DNA from: Oceanidesulfovibrio indonesiensis
GTDB lineage: Bacteria > Desulfobacterota > Desulfovibrionia > Desulfovibrionales > Desulfovibrionaceae
DNA length: 64,000 bases
Reading direction: 5' to 3'
Assembly: GCF_007625075.1 (NCBI RefSeq)
Contig: NZ_QMIE01000009.1
Coordinates: 98,074 to 162,073, forward strand
Below are positions 1-9,666 of this stretch, in pieces (position 1 is the stretch's first letter; each line of letters opens with the position of its first letter). Below the pieces are notes generated by a model. That model saw only the letters and a list, made by a program, of their open reading frames with translations, was not told the origin of the DNA and did not search any database. The translations under genes and the position numbers were made by a program.

Positions 1-1044
1 GTGGCTCTGGCCGAAAAGCTCATAGAACTTTCCCCTGGTGACTTCGAGAAACGCGCCGCGCTGTTCAACAGCGGCGCCGAGGCCGTGGAGAATGCGGTAA
101 AGATCTCCCGCTGCGCCACGGGCAAGCCCGGCGTGGTCGTTTTCGAGAATGGTTTTCATGGCCGCACTCTGCTGACCATGACCATGACCAGCAAGGTCAA
201 GCCGTACAAGTTCAGTTTCGGCCCCTACGCGCCGGAAGTCTACAGAATGCCGAGCGCGTACTGCTACCGCTGCCCGCTGGGCAAGGAGTATCCTTCCTGC
301 GAATGCGCCTGCGCAGACAAGCTTGAGGATTTCTTCATCAGCCACGCCGCTGCCGAGAACATCGCCTGCCTGGTGGCCGAGCCTGTTATCGGCGAAGGCG
401 GGTTCATCACGCCGCCGCCGGAATATTTCCCCAAGCTGCAGAAAATCTGCAACGAACACGGCATATTGTTCACTGCGGACGAAGTGCAGACGGGCATGGG
501 CCGCACCGGAACCATGTTCGCCATGGAGCACTGGGGCGTCACTCCGGACCTCTGCACCGTGGCCAAAAGCATGGGGGGCGGCATGCCCATCTCCGGTGTC
601 GTGGGCCGCGCGGATATCATGGATGCGCCACATGTCGGCGGTCTGGGCGGGACCTACGGCGGCAACCCCGTGAGCTGCGCCGCATCCCTGGCCGCCATCG
701 ACGCATTGCAGAACGACGGACTGCTGGACAGGGCCAAGAGCCTGGGCGAGGAACTGCGCGGCCACTTCGAAGCCTTGCAGAAAAAGTATCCCATCATTGG
801 CGACATCCGCGGCAAAGGTCCCATGCTGGCTCTTGAGCTTGTGGAGGATCCGGAAACCAGGACCCCGGCAGCGGCCAAAGCAAAGGCGCTCACTTCCTTC
901 TGCCTGGACCAGGGACTCATCCTGCTTTCCTGCGGCAACTACGGCAACGTGATCCGCACGCTCATGCCGCTGGTTATCACAGACGAACAACTGGATCGGG
1001 GCCTGAGCATCCTGGACGAAGGCTTCGCCGCCGTATGCGCCTGA
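1..1044 (+). CDS. Class III aminotransferase (4-aminobutyrate aminotransferase-like), 5' partial
   Basis: PLP-dependent transaminase of the GABA/ornithine/acetylornithine class. The visible 347 residues contain the PLP-contacting NSGAEAVENA segment (about residue 23), GFHGRTLL (51), DEVQTGMGRTG (160) and the Schiff-base lysine in VAKSMGGG (K189). Family members are about 430-450 aa, so roughly 80-100 N-terminal residues lie outside the window; the GTG at base 1 is not a real start. The cysteine-rich stretch at residues 88-104 (YCYRCPLG...CECAC) is usual in GABA-transaminase-like proteins. It is followed by a Liv transporter and a semialdehyde dehydrogenase on the same strand, which suggests uptake of an amino compound, transamination to a semialdehyde and oxidation to the acid. 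GABA is the likeliest substrate, but beta-alanine or another omega-amino acid is possible. Confidence 0.88.
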   Translation: MALAEKLIELSPGDFEKRAALFNSGAEAVENAVKISRCATGKPGVVVFENGFHGRTLLTMTMTSKVKPYKFSFGPYAPEVYRMPSAYCYRCPLGKEYPSCECACADKLEDFFISHAAAENIACLVAEPVIGEGGFITPPPEYFPKLQKICNEHGILFTADEVQTGMGRTGTMFAMEHWGVTPDLCTVAKSMGGGMPISGVVGRADIMDAPHVGGLGGTYGGNPVSCAASLAAIDALQNDGLLDRAKSLGEELRGHFEALQKKYPIIGDIRGKGPMLALELVEDPETRTPAAAKAKALTSFCLDQGLILLSCGNYGNVIRTLMPLVITDEQLDRGLSILDEGFAAVCA

Positions 1045-1125
1045 GGGCGACAGGGGGCAGGGGAAACGAATCACAGTTGTCGCATGAAATATATTTGTAG
1101 AAAACCTGAATAAATGGAGATGGTT

Positions 1126-2364
1126 ATGAGAAAACTGACAATGATCGCGGCGATTTTCGCAATGGTTTTCGCCATACACGCAGGCATAGGCGTCGCGCAT
1201 GCCGAAGACGTGGTCAAGGTGGGCAACATCCTGCCGTTGTCCGGTCCTTCGGCGTCCGTGGGGCAGCAGGGCAAGCAGGCGCGTGAGATGGCCGTGGAAG
1301 AGATCAACGAAGCCGGCGGCATCAAGTCTCTGGGCGGCGCCAAAATCAAGCTCCTGTACGCCGACTCCAAGTCCGACCCCAATGTGGGCGTGACCGAGGC
1401 CGAGCGCTTTATCAACACGGAGAAGGTCCATGTGATAACCGGCGCCTGGAACTCGGGCGTCACCTATCCATCCAGCGCAGTGGCCGAGCGCTACGGCGTG
1501 CCCTACATCGTGCCCGTGTCCGTGCGCGACACCATCACGGAGCGCGGCTTCAAGTACGTCTTCCGCATCGCGGCCAAGGATTCCTGGTGGACACGCGACC
1601 AGTTCATGTTCCTGGATGATATGCAGGAGGAGTTCGGCGAAGAGCTCAAGACCGTGGCCTTCGTGTACGAAAACGGCGACTGGGGCACCGGCTTTGCCGC
1701 GCAGTGGGAAGAACTGGCCAAGGAGCATGGCTATGAGGTGGTGCTCAACGAGCCCTATCCTTCCTCGGCCACGGATCTTACTCCGGTGGTCAACAAGATC
1801 CGTCGCGCCCGCCCCGACGTGTTGCTGCTCACCTCCAATGCCGCCGACGCCATTCTGCTGACCAACACCCTGGCCGACTACAAGGTCAGCCCCAAGGTCA
1901 TCATCGGTTCCGGCGGCGGCCATGCCGATCCCACCTTCCTCAGCGCCACGGGCGACAACGCCAAGTACGTCTTCGACATCGTGGAGTGGGAAACGGACGT
2001 GAACAAGCCCGGCGCCAAGGAAGTGAACGCCAAGTACAAAGAGCGCTACGGCGCCAACCTGACCGGCGAGGCCGTGGACGCCTATGTGGCCATGTACGTT
2101 CTGGCGGATGCGCTGGAGCGCGCCGGTTCCCTGGAGCCCGCGGCCGTCCGCGACGCCCTGGCAGCCACCGAGTACTCGGAAGGCCCCGGCATGATCGTGA
2201 CCTACGATTCCATCAAGTTCGATGAATCCGGGCAGAACGTGAATGCGGCCCTGGCTGTCGTGCAGGTCAACGACATCGGCAACGGTCTGGAGCGCATCAC
2301 AGTCTGGCCTCAGAGCGCGCGTCGGGAAGGCTACTCCCCGGTGTTCCCCATGCCCGCGAAGTAA
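1126..2364 (+). CDS. Branched-chain amino acid-type ABC transporter periplasmic binding protein
   Basis: Periplasmic ligand-binding protein of the LivK/peripla_BP_6 family, 412 aa. The start at 1126 is chosen over an in-frame ATG at 1114 because GGAG lies 6 nt upstream and the product then begins with a clean signal peptide (MRKLTMIAAIFAMVF...) ending in AHA-ED. The mature part starts with VVKVGNILPLSGPSASVG, typical of the family, and shows the two-lobed pattern (NPNVGVTEAERFI, FVYENGDWG, NKIRRARPDVLLL). It is the first gene of a complete Liv cassette. The flanking GabT- and GabD-like genes suggest the ligand is an amino acid or omega-amino acid other than leucine; the ligand cannot be read from the sequence. 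Confidence 0.93.
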   Translation: MRKLTMIAAIFAMVFAIHAGIGVAHAEDVVKVGNILPLSGPSASVGQQGKQAREMAVEEINEAGGIKSLGGAKIKLLYADSKSDPNVGVTEAERFINTEKVHVITGAWNSGVTYPSSAVAERYGVPYIVPVSVRDTITERGFKYVFRIAAKDSWWTRDQFMFLDDMQEEFGEELKTVAFVYENGDWGTGFAAQWEELAKEHGYEVVLNEPYPSSATDLTPVVNKIRRARPDVLLLTSNAADAILLTNTLADYKVSPKVIIGSGGGHADPTFLSATGDNAKYVFDIVEWETDVNKPGAKEVNAKYKERYGANLTGEAVDAYVAMYVLADALERAGSLEPAAVRDALAATEYSEGPGMIVTYDSIKFDESGQNVNAALAVVQVNDIGNGLERITVWPQSARREGYSPVFPMPAK

Positions 2365-2386
2365 TTCGAGACCAATCGAACCGTGT

Positions 2387-2419
2387 GTAGCGGGCGATCA
2401 GTCGGTGTTCGCCCGCTAC
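2387..2419 (+). terminator. Hairpin between binding protein and permease genes
   Basis: A perfect 11-bp stem (GTAGCGGGCGA with TCGCCCGCTAC) encloses an 11-nt loop, 22 nt after the binding-protein stop. No T-run follows, so it is more likely an mRNA-stabilising or attenuating hairpin that lets the binding protein be made in excess over the membrane subunits than a full terminator. Confidence 0.55.
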
Positions 2420-2532
2420 ATCTCGATCGAACGATATGGCGTCGGGTTATGAATGCAGCAAGGCTTGTTCGTGGCCGGCGCAACAGAAGATTCAATCATG
2501 AACGCATTATATAGCGAATTTCGGAGAGGGTG

Positions 2533-3426
2533 ATGGACTTGGTCTTTCTGCTCCAGGACGTAATCAACGGCGTGCTCATGGGGTCCATATACGGATTGGT
2601 GGCCCTCGGCCTTACGCTCATTTTCGGCGTGCTCAAGGTCATCAACTTCGCCCATGGTTCGTTCATCATGGTCGGCATGTTCGTGGGCTACTGGATCGTG
2701 CTGTTTACCGGGCTGCATCCTTATCTCGCGCTCGTTCTCGTGGTGCCGGTCATGTTCTTTTTCGGCTATGCCGTGCAGCACTGGCTCATCCGGCCCATCT
2801 TCATCGCAGAGCGGGACGTACGCGAGCCGATCACAGTGATCATCGTCACCACAGGCATATGGTACGTGTTGGACAACCTGGCTCTGCTCCTCTTCGGTCC
2901 GGACTACCGCGCACTTTCCCCCAATCCTCTCAAAGGCGAGATGCTCGAACTCGGCGAGATATTCATCTCCATCCCCAAATTCTATGGCTTTCTGACCACT
3001 ATCGCGACCTGCGCCGGACTTTACTGGTTCATGCAGAAGACGCGCACCGGCCGGGCGATCCGCGCCGTGAGCCTGGATCGCGACGCCGCCAGTATGATGG
3101 GGATCAACCAGTGGAAAATATTCAACATCGCTTTCGGTATCGGCACCGCTGTCGCCGGCATCGCCGGCGTGGTGCTCACGCCCTTCTACAACGTCTACCC
3201 CTCCGTGGGCGTCCCCTTTGACGTCAAATCGTTCGTCATCGTGGTTCTGGGCGGACTGGGCAGCATCCCCGGGGCTCTCTTGGGCGGTGTCATCATCGGG
3301 CTCATCGAATCCCTGGGGCCCATCTACATGACCGCAACCTGGACCGAAGCCATCGTCTACGGCCTCTTTCTGATGGTGCTCTTCTTCAAACCTTCCGGCC
3401 TGTTCGGCCAGAAGCACGATTGGTAA
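2533..3426 (+). CDS. livH: Branched-chain amino acid ABC transporter permease, LivH type
   Basis: Inner-membrane permease subunit, 297 aa. The ATG at 2533 directly follows an in-frame GTG at 2530; GGAGAGG just upstream serves either. The opening segment FLLQDVINGVLMGSIYGLVA and the nearby TLIFGVLKVINFAHGSFIMVG are hallmark LivH sequences, and the protein is almost entirely hydrophobic helices. The conserved cytoplasmic loop (TRTGRAIRAVSLDRDAASMMG) that contacts the ATPases and the terminal GGLGSIPGALLGG are intact. It lies between the binding-protein gene and livM in a five-gene transporter operon. Confidence 0.95.
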   Translation: MDLVFLLQDVINGVLMGSIYGLVALGLTLIFGVLKVINFAHGSFIMVGMFVGYWIVLFTGLHPYLALVLVVPVMFFFGYAVQHWLIRPIFIAERDVREPITVIIVTTGIWYVLDNLALLLFGPDYRALSPNPLKGEMLELGEIFISIPKFYGFLTTIATCAGLYWFMQKTRTGRAIRAVSLDRDAASMMGINQWKIFNIAFGIGTAVAGIAGVVLTPFYNVYPSVGVPFDVKSFVIVVLGGLGSIPGALLGGVIIGLIESLGPIYMTATWTEAIVYGLFLMVLFFKPSGLFGQKHDW

Positions 3427-3439
3427 TCCCAAAATCGAG

Positions 3440-4492
3440 ATGACCATGTCGCCGAAACAATTCAAGCAGACACTCCTTGCCGTTCTGGTGATCACGGCGT
3501 TCTTGCTGCCTCTGGCGGTACAGAGCCCCACCTACCTGCATATCCTCATAATGCTCTATCTGTATGCCTACATGACCACATCGTGGAATCTGGTGGGCGG
3601 CTTTGCCGGCGTGCTGCCGCTGGGCCACTCCGTGTTCGTGGGCATCGGCGCGTACATTTCCACGGCCCTCTGGCTGCAGTGGGGCATAAGCCCTTGGCTG
3701 GGCATGCTGGCCGGCGGCGTCGTGGCTGCCGGCGTGGGCTATCTGATAGGCAAACCCACCCTCAAGATGCGCGGGGCCTACTTCGCGTTGTCCACAATGG
3801 CTTTCGTCGAGGGCGTCCGCGTCATAGTGGAGAACCTGGACTACCTGGGACCGCTCAAGCTCAATGGTCCGCGCGGTCTGAACATTCCACCGGCGGATGG
3901 CGGATTCTGGGCCTTCCAGTTCTCCTCCAAGGAGCCGTACTACTACATCATTCTCATCATGCTCATCGGTGTGGCGCTGCTCACGTGGTACATCTCCCGG
4001 TCCAAGCTGGGCTATTGCCTGCAAGCTGGTGGCGAGGAACCGGAAGCCGCACAGGCCCTGGGCGTGAACGTGGCGCGCAGCAAGGTCATCGCGATGGTCA
4101 TGAGCTCGTTCCTCACCGCCATCGCCGGCTCATTTCTTGCGCAGCTCACCTTGTTCATCTACCCCAAAAGCGTGTTGACGCTGGATCTCTCCTTCGAGCT
4201 CGCGTTCATCGCGCTGGTCGGCGGCAGGGGATACATAGCCGGCCCCATCCTGGGCGCGTTCCTGCTCCGCCCCGTCAGCGAGTTCAGCCGCATCTACTTC
4301 GGGGACAGCCTGCCCGGCATGCACCTCATTATCTACGGCGTCATCCTCATCGTGGTCATGCTGTATCAGCCTCGGGGACTGGCCGAGCCCTTTGGCCGTC
4401 TCTTCGACTCCGTCGCGAGGAAATTCGCCACCAAGGACGACGACACAGCCCAGACCGTCGGATCGAGCGACAAAGTGAAGGGGGGTGCGTAA
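3440..4492 (+). CDS. livM: Branched-chain amino acid ABC transporter permease, LivM type
   Basis: Second permease subunit, 350 aa, starting 13 nt after livH. Family signatures are NLVGGFAGVLPLGHSVFVGIGAY near residue 50, the ATPase-contacting SKLGYCLQAGGEEPEAAQALGVN loop and the C-terminal FIALVGGRGYIAGPILGAF. About nine hydrophobic segments are visible. A second in-frame ATG at 3446 is possible; no strong ribosome-binding site separates the two. The stop codon abuts the livG start, as expected for translational coupling. Confidence 0.95.
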   Translation: MTMSPKQFKQTLLAVLVITAFLLPLAVQSPTYLHILIMLYLYAYMTTSWNLVGGFAGVLPLGHSVFVGIGAYISTALWLQWGISPWLGMLAGGVVAAGVGYLIGKPTLKMRGAYFALSTMAFVEGVRVIVENLDYLGPLKLNGPRGLNIPPADGGFWAFQFSSKEPYYYIILIMLIGVALLTWYISRSKLGYCLQAGGEEPEAAQALGVNVARSKVIAMVMSSFLTAIAGSFLAQLTLFIYPKSVLTLDLSFELAFIALVGGRGYIAGPILGAFLLRPVSEFSRIYFGDSLPGMHLIIYGVILIVVMLYQPRGLAEPFGRLFDSVARKFATKDDDTAQTVGSSDKVKGGA

Positions 4493-5218
4493 ATGTCCAT
4501 GCTCGAACTCAGGAATCTGACCATGGACTTCGGCGGTCTGCGCGCCGTGGATAATCTGTGCCTGACCATCGAGGAGGGCTCCATCCTGGGCCTTATCGGG
4601 CCCAACGGCGCCGGAAAGTCCACCGCCTTCAACTGCGTGGCCGGGGTATACAGGCCCACCGGGGGCGAGATCATCTTTGACGGTGAGAATGTCGTGGGAC
4701 AGAAGCCCTGGAACCTCTGCAAAAAGGGAATGGCGCGCACGTTTCAGATCGTCAAACCATTCGGCACCAAGTCCGTGCTCTACAACGTGATGGTCGGCGC
4801 CTTCGCTCGTACGGACAGCACGGAGCAGGCCAGGCGCGACGCCGAGGAAGTGCTGGAGTTTCTGCACATGGAAGACAAGAAGGACGCACGCGCCAGCGCC
4901 CTGACCATTGCCGACCGAAAGCGGCTGGAGATCGCCCGCGCCCTGGCGACCAAGCCCAAGCTGCTTCTGCTGGACGAGGTCATGGCCGGGCTGCGGCCCA
5001 CCGAGGTGGACGAGATGATCGCCATCATCCAGCAGATGCGCGACAGCGGCGTCACCGTCTTTGTCATCGAGCACATCATGCGCGCGATCATGGCGCTTTC
5101 CGATGAGATCGTGGTCATCCATTTCGGGAAGAAAATCTGTTCAGGCGATCCGCAAGCCGTGGCCTGCGACGAAAACGTGATCAAGGCGTACCTGGGAGAA
5201 GACTATGCCGCTGCTTGA
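4493..5218 (+). CDS. livG: Branched-chain amino acid ABC transporter ATP-binding protein, LivG type
   Basis: Cytoplasmic ATPase subunit, 241 aa. Walker A is GPNGAGKST (residues about 37-45) and Walker B is LLLLDEVMAGL. The signature region is ALTIADRKRLEIARAL instead of the usual LSYGQQR-type sequence, so the LSGGQ-like loop is divergent although the neighbouring residues are intact. The switch histidine is in VFVIEHIM. The start codon immediately follows the livM stop, and the 3' end overlaps livF by 14 nt. Confidence 0.94.
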   Translation: MSMLELRNLTMDFGGLRAVDNLCLTIEEGSILGLIGPNGAGKSTAFNCVAGVYRPTGGEIIFDGENVVGQKPWNLCKKGMARTFQIVKPFGTKSVLYNVMVGAFARTDSTEQARRDAEEVLEFLHMEDKKDARASALTIADRKRLEIARALATKPKLLLLDEVMAGLRPTEVDEMIAIIQQMRDSGVTVFVIEHIMRAIMALSDEIVVIHFGKKICSGDPQAVACDENVIKAYLGEDYAAA

Positions 5219-5915
5219 ATTGAACGACGTCAACGTCTCCTACGGCGACGTCCAGGTGTTGTTCGATGTGTCCCTGCACGTGAACGAAGGCGAGGTCGTA
5301 TCCATCATCGGCGGCAACGGCGCTGGGAAGACCACCTTGTTGCGCGCCATCTCCGGCCTGCTGCGGCTGGGGTCCGGCTCCATCGCCTTCGAGGGCGCGC
5401 CGCTCCATACGCTTACACCGGAAAAGGTTGTCGAGCGCGGCGTGGTGCAGGTTCCGGAAGGCCGGAAGCTCTTCCACCTGATGACGGTTCTCGATAACCT
5501 CATCGTCGGGGCGTACAACAAAAGGGCCGACGCGGTGAAAGACGAGACCCTCGCCACCGTGTACGAACTCTTTCCCAGACTCAAGGAGCGCACCGCCCAG
5601 CTCGCCATGACCCTGTCCGGCGGTGAACAGCAGATGGTGGCCATCGGCCGCGGCATGATGGCGTGCCCCAAGCTGCTCATGCTCGACGAGCCGTCCCTGG
5701 GCCTTGCCCCCATCCTCATGCAGGAGATTTTCAGCAACGTGCGGGCCATTGCCGACCAGGGAGCCACCGTGCTTCTGGTGGAGCAGGACGTGAAAAATTC
5801 TCTGGCGCTTTCCGACAGGGCCTACGTGCTGGAGCACGGCCGTGTCGCCATGGAAGGCGAAGCTTCGCACCTGATGAACGATCCGCATGTGAAGACCGCC
5901 TACCTGGGCCTCTAG
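5205..5915 (+). CDS. livF: Branched-chain amino acid ABC transporter ATP-binding protein, LivF type
   Basis: Second ATPase subunit, 236 aa, overlapping livG by 14 nt. Walker A GGNGAGKTT, a canonical LSGGEQQM signature, Walker B LLMLDEPSLGLAP and switch region LLVEQDV are all present, with the LivF-typical segment VVQVPEGRKLFHLMTVLDNL. It completes the transporter; the next gene starts about 90 nt downstream with its own ribosome-binding site. Confidence 0.95.
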   Translation: MPLLELNDVNVSYGDVQVLFDVSLHVNEGEVVSIIGGNGAGKTTLLRAISGLLRLGSGSIAFEGAPLHTLTPEKVVERGVVQVPEGRKLFHLMTVLDNLIVGAYNKRADAVKDETLATVYELFPRLKERTAQLAMTLSGGEQQMVAIGRGMMACPKLLMLDEPSLGLAPILMQEIFSNVRAIADQGATVLLVEQDVKNSLALSDRAYVLEHGRVAMEGEASHLMNDPHVKTAYLGL

Positions 5916-6008
5916 AGCCTTCGGCTCAATTGTGAACAGACGCCAGGCCTCGGGCTGTGGCAGCTGTTTTGCCGTGGATGATTGAAAATCAACAATCAGG
6001 AGATATCA

Positions 6009-7463
6009 ATGTCGCTTACGGAGAAAATACTGTCGCGCACGGCCTGTCTGGTGGGCGGGGAGTGGATCGTGGCGGATTCCGGCGAAACCATTGACGTGGA
6101 CAACCCGGCCACCGGAGAAACCATAGGCAGCGCGCCCAGATGCGGCAGGGATGAAACGGCCCGGGCCATTGACGCGGCGGCTGCGTCTTTTGCGGACTGG
6201 CGGGCCCGCACGGCCATTGAACGTGCTGACGTCATACTGCGCTGGCGCGATTTGGTCATGGATCGCCAGGAAGAACTTGCTGAGCTGATGACCCTGGAGC
6301 AGGGCAAGCCCCTGCCCGAAGCCCGCGGCGAGATAGCCTACGGCGCCAGCTACTTGCGCTGGTTCGCCGAAGAAGCCCGACGCGTCTACGGCGAGATCGT
6401 GCCGCCGCCGGTTCCCGGCAGAACTCTTCTAGTCACCAGGCAGCCCGTAGGCGTTGTGGGCATCATCACCCCCTGGAACTTTCCCATGGCCATGATCGCC
6501 CGCAAGGTGGGCCCGGCTCTGGCCGTGGGCTGTCCCTCGGTGATCAAACCGGCCAGCCAGACACCGTTCTCAGCGCTGGCTCTGGCCGAGCTGGCCCTGC
6601 AGGCTGGTGTGCCTCCAGGCGTGATAAACGTGGTGACAGGCGATGCCCGCGCCATCGGCGGCGAACTCACCGAGAATCCAGTCGTTCGTAAAATCAGCTT
6701 CACCGGCTCCACCGATGTGGGCAAGATCCTGCTCCGGCAGTGCGCCGGCACCGTGAAGAAGGTATCCATGGAGTTGGGCGGCAACGCGCCGTTCATCGTC
6801 TTCGAAGATGCTGATGTGGATCGGGCCGTGGCAGGCGCCGTGGCCAGCAAATACCGCAACAGCGGCCAGACCTGCGTATGCACCAACCGTTTCTATGTAC
6901 AGGAGGGCGTGTACGAAGAATTTGTGGAGAAGTTCAGCAAAGCTGTGGCCGAACTGAAGGTGGGCAACGGCATGAAGGAGGGCGTCAATCAGGGGCCGCT
7001 CATCGACGGAAAGGCCGTGGCGCATGTGGAATCCCAGATCGAAGATGCGCTGGACAAGGGCGGCCGCTTGGTCGTGGGCGGCAAACGTCACGAACTGGGC
7101 GGCAATTTCTTCGAGCCCACGGTCATAGCGGATGCCACCAGGGACATGTCGTTTGCCAGGGAAGAGACCTTCGGCCCGCTCGCGCCGGTATTCCGCTTCA
7201 AGGAAGAAGCCGAGGCCGTGGCCCAGGCCAATGACACCGACTATGGTCTGGCCGCTTATTTCTACACCCGGAGCATCGGCCGAGCATTCCGGGTGTCCGA
7301 GGCCCTGGAATATGGCCTCGTGGGCGTCAACGAAGGACTGCTTTCCAGCTGCGAGGCGCCTTTCGGCGGCATGAAGGAAAGCGGTCTCGGCCGCGAAGGG
7401 TCCTGCCACGGCATCGACGATTACGTAGAGCTCAAGTATGTCTGTCTGGGGCTGGGTGACTGA
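6009..7463 (+). CDS. gabD: NAD(P)-dependent succinate-semialdehyde dehydrogenase-like aldehyde dehydrogenase
   Basis: Aldehyde dehydrogenase superfamily protein, 484 aa, the normal GabD length. The start at 6009 has AGGAG six nt upstream; an upstream TTG at 5982 is less likely. Visible motifs are the cofactor-binding FTGSTDVGK, the general-base segment MELGGNAPFIVFEDAD, the catalytic cysteine in NSGQTCVCTNR and the C-terminal APFGGMKESGLGREG. It oxidises a semialdehyde to the acid, succinate semialdehyde being the likeliest given the transaminase upstream. It lies downstream of the transporter on the same strand and probably completes a GABA-type catabolic operon. Confidence 0.88.
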   Translation: MSLTEKILSRTACLVGGEWIVADSGETIDVDNPATGETIGSAPRCGRDETARAIDAAAASFADWRARTAIERADVILRWRDLVMDRQEELAELMTLEQGKPLPEARGEIAYGASYLRWFAEEARRVYGEIVPPPVPGRTLLVTRQPVGVVGIITPWNFPMAMIARKVGPALAVGCPSVIKPASQTPFSALALAELALQAGVPPGVINVVTGDARAIGGELTENPVVRKISFTGSTDVGKILLRQCAGTVKKVSMELGGNAPFIVFEDADVDRAVAGAVASKYRNSGQTCVCTNRFYVQEGVYEEFVEKFSKAVAELKVGNGMKEGVNQGPLIDGKAVAHVESQIEDALDKGGRLVVGGKRHELGGNFFEPTVIADATRDMSFAREETFGPLAPVFRFKEEAEAVAQANDTDYGLAAYFYTRSIGRAFRVSEALEYGLVGVNEGLLSSCEAPFGGMKESGLGREGSCHGIDDYVELKYVCLGLGD

Positions 7464-8101
7464 CGGGCCTCTTGCCTGAAGCTCGGTCCCCTCCGCGCGG
7501 CTTGCCTGGGCTCCTGACGCAATCGATCTGCACTGGCTACGCCGTCTCGATGTCTACACCAGGGGCCAGTCCGTTCGGGTGGCCGGTGTGCAAGCTCCCT
7601 TGCACGGCCTGTTTCATGAGTGCGCTGTCCGAAAGGTCATTGCACCTGCGGCGAACACGTGAAGCTTTTTTCATACGGTCAGGGGCGATTGAGGAGATGC
7701 GCAAACTGCAATGCAGGCCATCAGTTTTCGAGCAGGCAGTCTCGAAAAAGGCACTGGCCTGACCGCACAGGTTCTGCTTTTGGAAAAACCTTGACAAACA
7801 TGGAGGGCGTTTAGTCCACTCCCACGGTAAACATGGCTCGACGGTTTGGGCATGATCTGTTGTAAAGCGCATCGGATGTTGCTTGGAGCACAATGTCGTT
7901 CGCCTGGTGCTCCCTCAGCATGCGCCACACAATCTCCATCGGAGCATGGCCGTCCTCGTAAAACTGTCGAGTGCAAAGGCAAGACATTCAGCTTCCGGCA
8001 GTTTGCTTCCGGGCTGTTCTTGAACATCGTGACGCCTTGGAAGACGCAGTCCCGGCCGTGCCTGCATCTTTGGCGTCTTTTCTTGATTTGTGGGGTGGAC
8101 A
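7464..8101 (+). other. 638-bp region with no convincing gene
   Basis: Short overlapping reading frames on both strands have irregular composition and no recognisable family, and none pairs a good ribosome-binding site with a plausible product. The first 90 bp hold a partial relative of the attC-like palindrome found downstream of the next gene (listed separately). It may be degraded cassette or island DNA; I see no transposase or integrase remnant. Confidence 0.5.
7481..7550 (+). repeat. Diverged partial copy of the attC-like repeat
   Basis: This stretch shares CTCGG-TCCCC-TCCGCGCGGCTTGC-TGG and then spaced CTG, ATCG, CTGCA and CTACGCC blocks with 9679-9750, in the same orientation. The terminal core found at the downstream copy (GCCTAAC) is not preserved here. 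The two copies bracket the SEC-C gene as direct repeats. Confidence 0.45.
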
Positions 8102-9526
8102 ATGAAAATCGGACGTAATGAGCCGTGTCCCTGCGGCAGCGGGAAGAAGTACAAGAAATGCTGTTTGTCCAAGGTAGAGGCGGAGGACTCCGCCTATCAC
8201 CATGTCAGCGCCGTATATAATGGCCTGGTGGACAAACTGATGCACTTTGTGGGCAATGATCTCGGAGAGGATATCCTTGACGTCGCGCTGGATGAATTCC
8301 TGCTATGGGAAAGCGATGACGAAGAACTGGCGCCTTTTGAGGGCTTTGCTCAACTGTTCATACCCTGGACGCTGTTCACCTGGAGTCTGCACGAAGAAGA
8401 TATCCAGGATATTGACGCGCCCATTTCTCTGCCTCCCGAGACAACGATTGCGGAGTACTATGCTCAGAAGAACGCCGACTCATTGAACAGCTTGGAGAAA
8501 AAAACTCTGATGGCTGTTGGTCGTGTGCCCTTCTCCTTCTGCGAGATTGCGAGCGTCAATCCGGGCCGGGGCTTCACATGTCAGGATATCTTCACAATGC
8601 AGACACGAAAGATCGTGGAACACAGCGGTTCATCCAGTCTCGAACGAGGGGATATCCTTTTCTACTCCGCCGCCAAGATCGATGCTGTTGAAATGCTTCT
8701 GGGCCTGAGCCCGATCAAGTTCCCGCCGGCAAACAAAATCCATCTCATCGATCTGCGTACCTTCCTGGAGCAGCACCATGGCGCCATCACCCAGAGCGTA
8801 TTGCACGAGCGCGACGTGGAACTGCGCGAGATGTTTCTGGATCTTTACGAGGCAGCGTTCAGTCCGCCAGTCTTTACCAATACGGATGGCGATCTGCTGG
8901 AGCCACGCACCCTGCATTTTGCAATAGACGACGCGCAACAAGCCTTTGAGGCGCTGCACCATCTCTGCGCTACGGGAACACGCAAAGAGCTGCTCGAATA
9001 TGCCGAGAGGGATAGCTCAGGCAGGCTGGTCGCGGTCGAAATTCCGTGGGAAAGGCTCGAATCAGGGGAAAACGCCCTCATGGGCAATACGTTGCTCGGT
9101 TCCATCATCATCACAGGGCAGAAAATGACGGTGGAGGTCAATTCAGAGGGCAGGGCGCGACAGATCAAGGACGTTATTACCAATGCCCTGGGCGACAGTG
9201 TACGACACAAGACAACCAGCCTGCACTCGCTGTCGGCGCCGGGCGGCAAGAAGTCAAAGACGGACGCCATGGAGTCTCACAACATGTTGCTGGAAGATCC
9301 GCAGCTGCGGGCAGAGTTGGAGCAGCGGTTCATCGACCATTGGAGCAACTGGCTGGACTCTCCGTTGCCGGCCTTGAAGGGCATCTCCCCACGTGAGGCG
9401 GCCGCAACGTCTGAAGGGCGTGAGAAGGTGCAAGCGTTGCTGGACAGCGCTGCCTCCAACAAGGGCCCGGAGCTTGAATTGCAGGCAAAGGGGATCGAGC
9501 TGGCGAGGAAGGAGCTGGGGTTGTGA
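8102..9526 (+). CDS. SEC-C motif-containing protein of unknown function
   Basis: 474 aa. The N-terminus carries a textbook zinc-binding SEC-C motif ([16 protein letters not shown], cysteines 9, 11, 20 and 21), as found at the SecA C-terminus and in many small nucleic-acid- or ribosome-linked proteins. The rest is soluble and acidic-to-neutral and matches no family I can name. The ATG at 8102 is preferred to a GTG at 8090 because the motif then starts at residue 4 and a GGGGTGG sequence lies just upstream. It is monocistronic, flanked by sparsely coding DNA and related palindromic repeats, which suggests a mobile or cassette origin. The function is unknown. Confidence 0.8.
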   Translation: MKIGRNEPCPCGSGKKYKKCCLSKVEAEDSAYHHVSAVYNGLVDKLMHFVGNDLGEDILDVALDEFLLWESDDEELAPFEGFAQLFIPWTLFTWSLHEEDIQDIDAPISLPPETTIAEYYAQKNADSLNSLEKKTLMAVGRVPFSFCEIASVNPGRGFTCQDIFTMQTRKIVEHSGSSSLERGDILFYSAAKIDAVEMLLGLSPIKFPPANKIHLIDLRTFLEQHHGAITQSVLHERDVELREMFLDLYEAAFSPPVFTNTDGDLLEPRTLHFAIDDAQQAFEALHHLCATGTRKELLEYAERDSSGRLVAVEIPWERLESGENALMGNTLLGSIIITGQKMTVEVNSEGRARQIKDVITNALGDSVRHKTTSLHSLSAPGGKKSKTDAMESHNMLLEDPQLRAELEQRFIDHWSNWLDSPLPALKGISPREAAATSEGREKVQALLDSAASNKGPELELQAKGIELARKELGL

Positions 9527-9666
9527 GTGTGGAAAGCGGTCTGGGATGAGCGGCTTCCTGCTCGTATGATGAAGATTTCAGTCCCACCCGACCCCGCCCT
9601 TGCGGGTAGCCTTCCGCGCAACGTTGCGTACCGGGCGCCGGTTGACGATTTCCGTGGCTTAAGAGC

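Noticed and set aside
246..314. Cysteine-rich segment of the aminotransferase as a novel metal site
   Set aside because: YCYRCPLG...C-type segments are common in GABA-transaminase-like enzymes, so it is not unusual.
7464..8101. Possible transposase or integrase remnant
   Set aside because: No DDE, HTH or recombinase motif is visible on either strand and no terminal inverted repeats bound the region.
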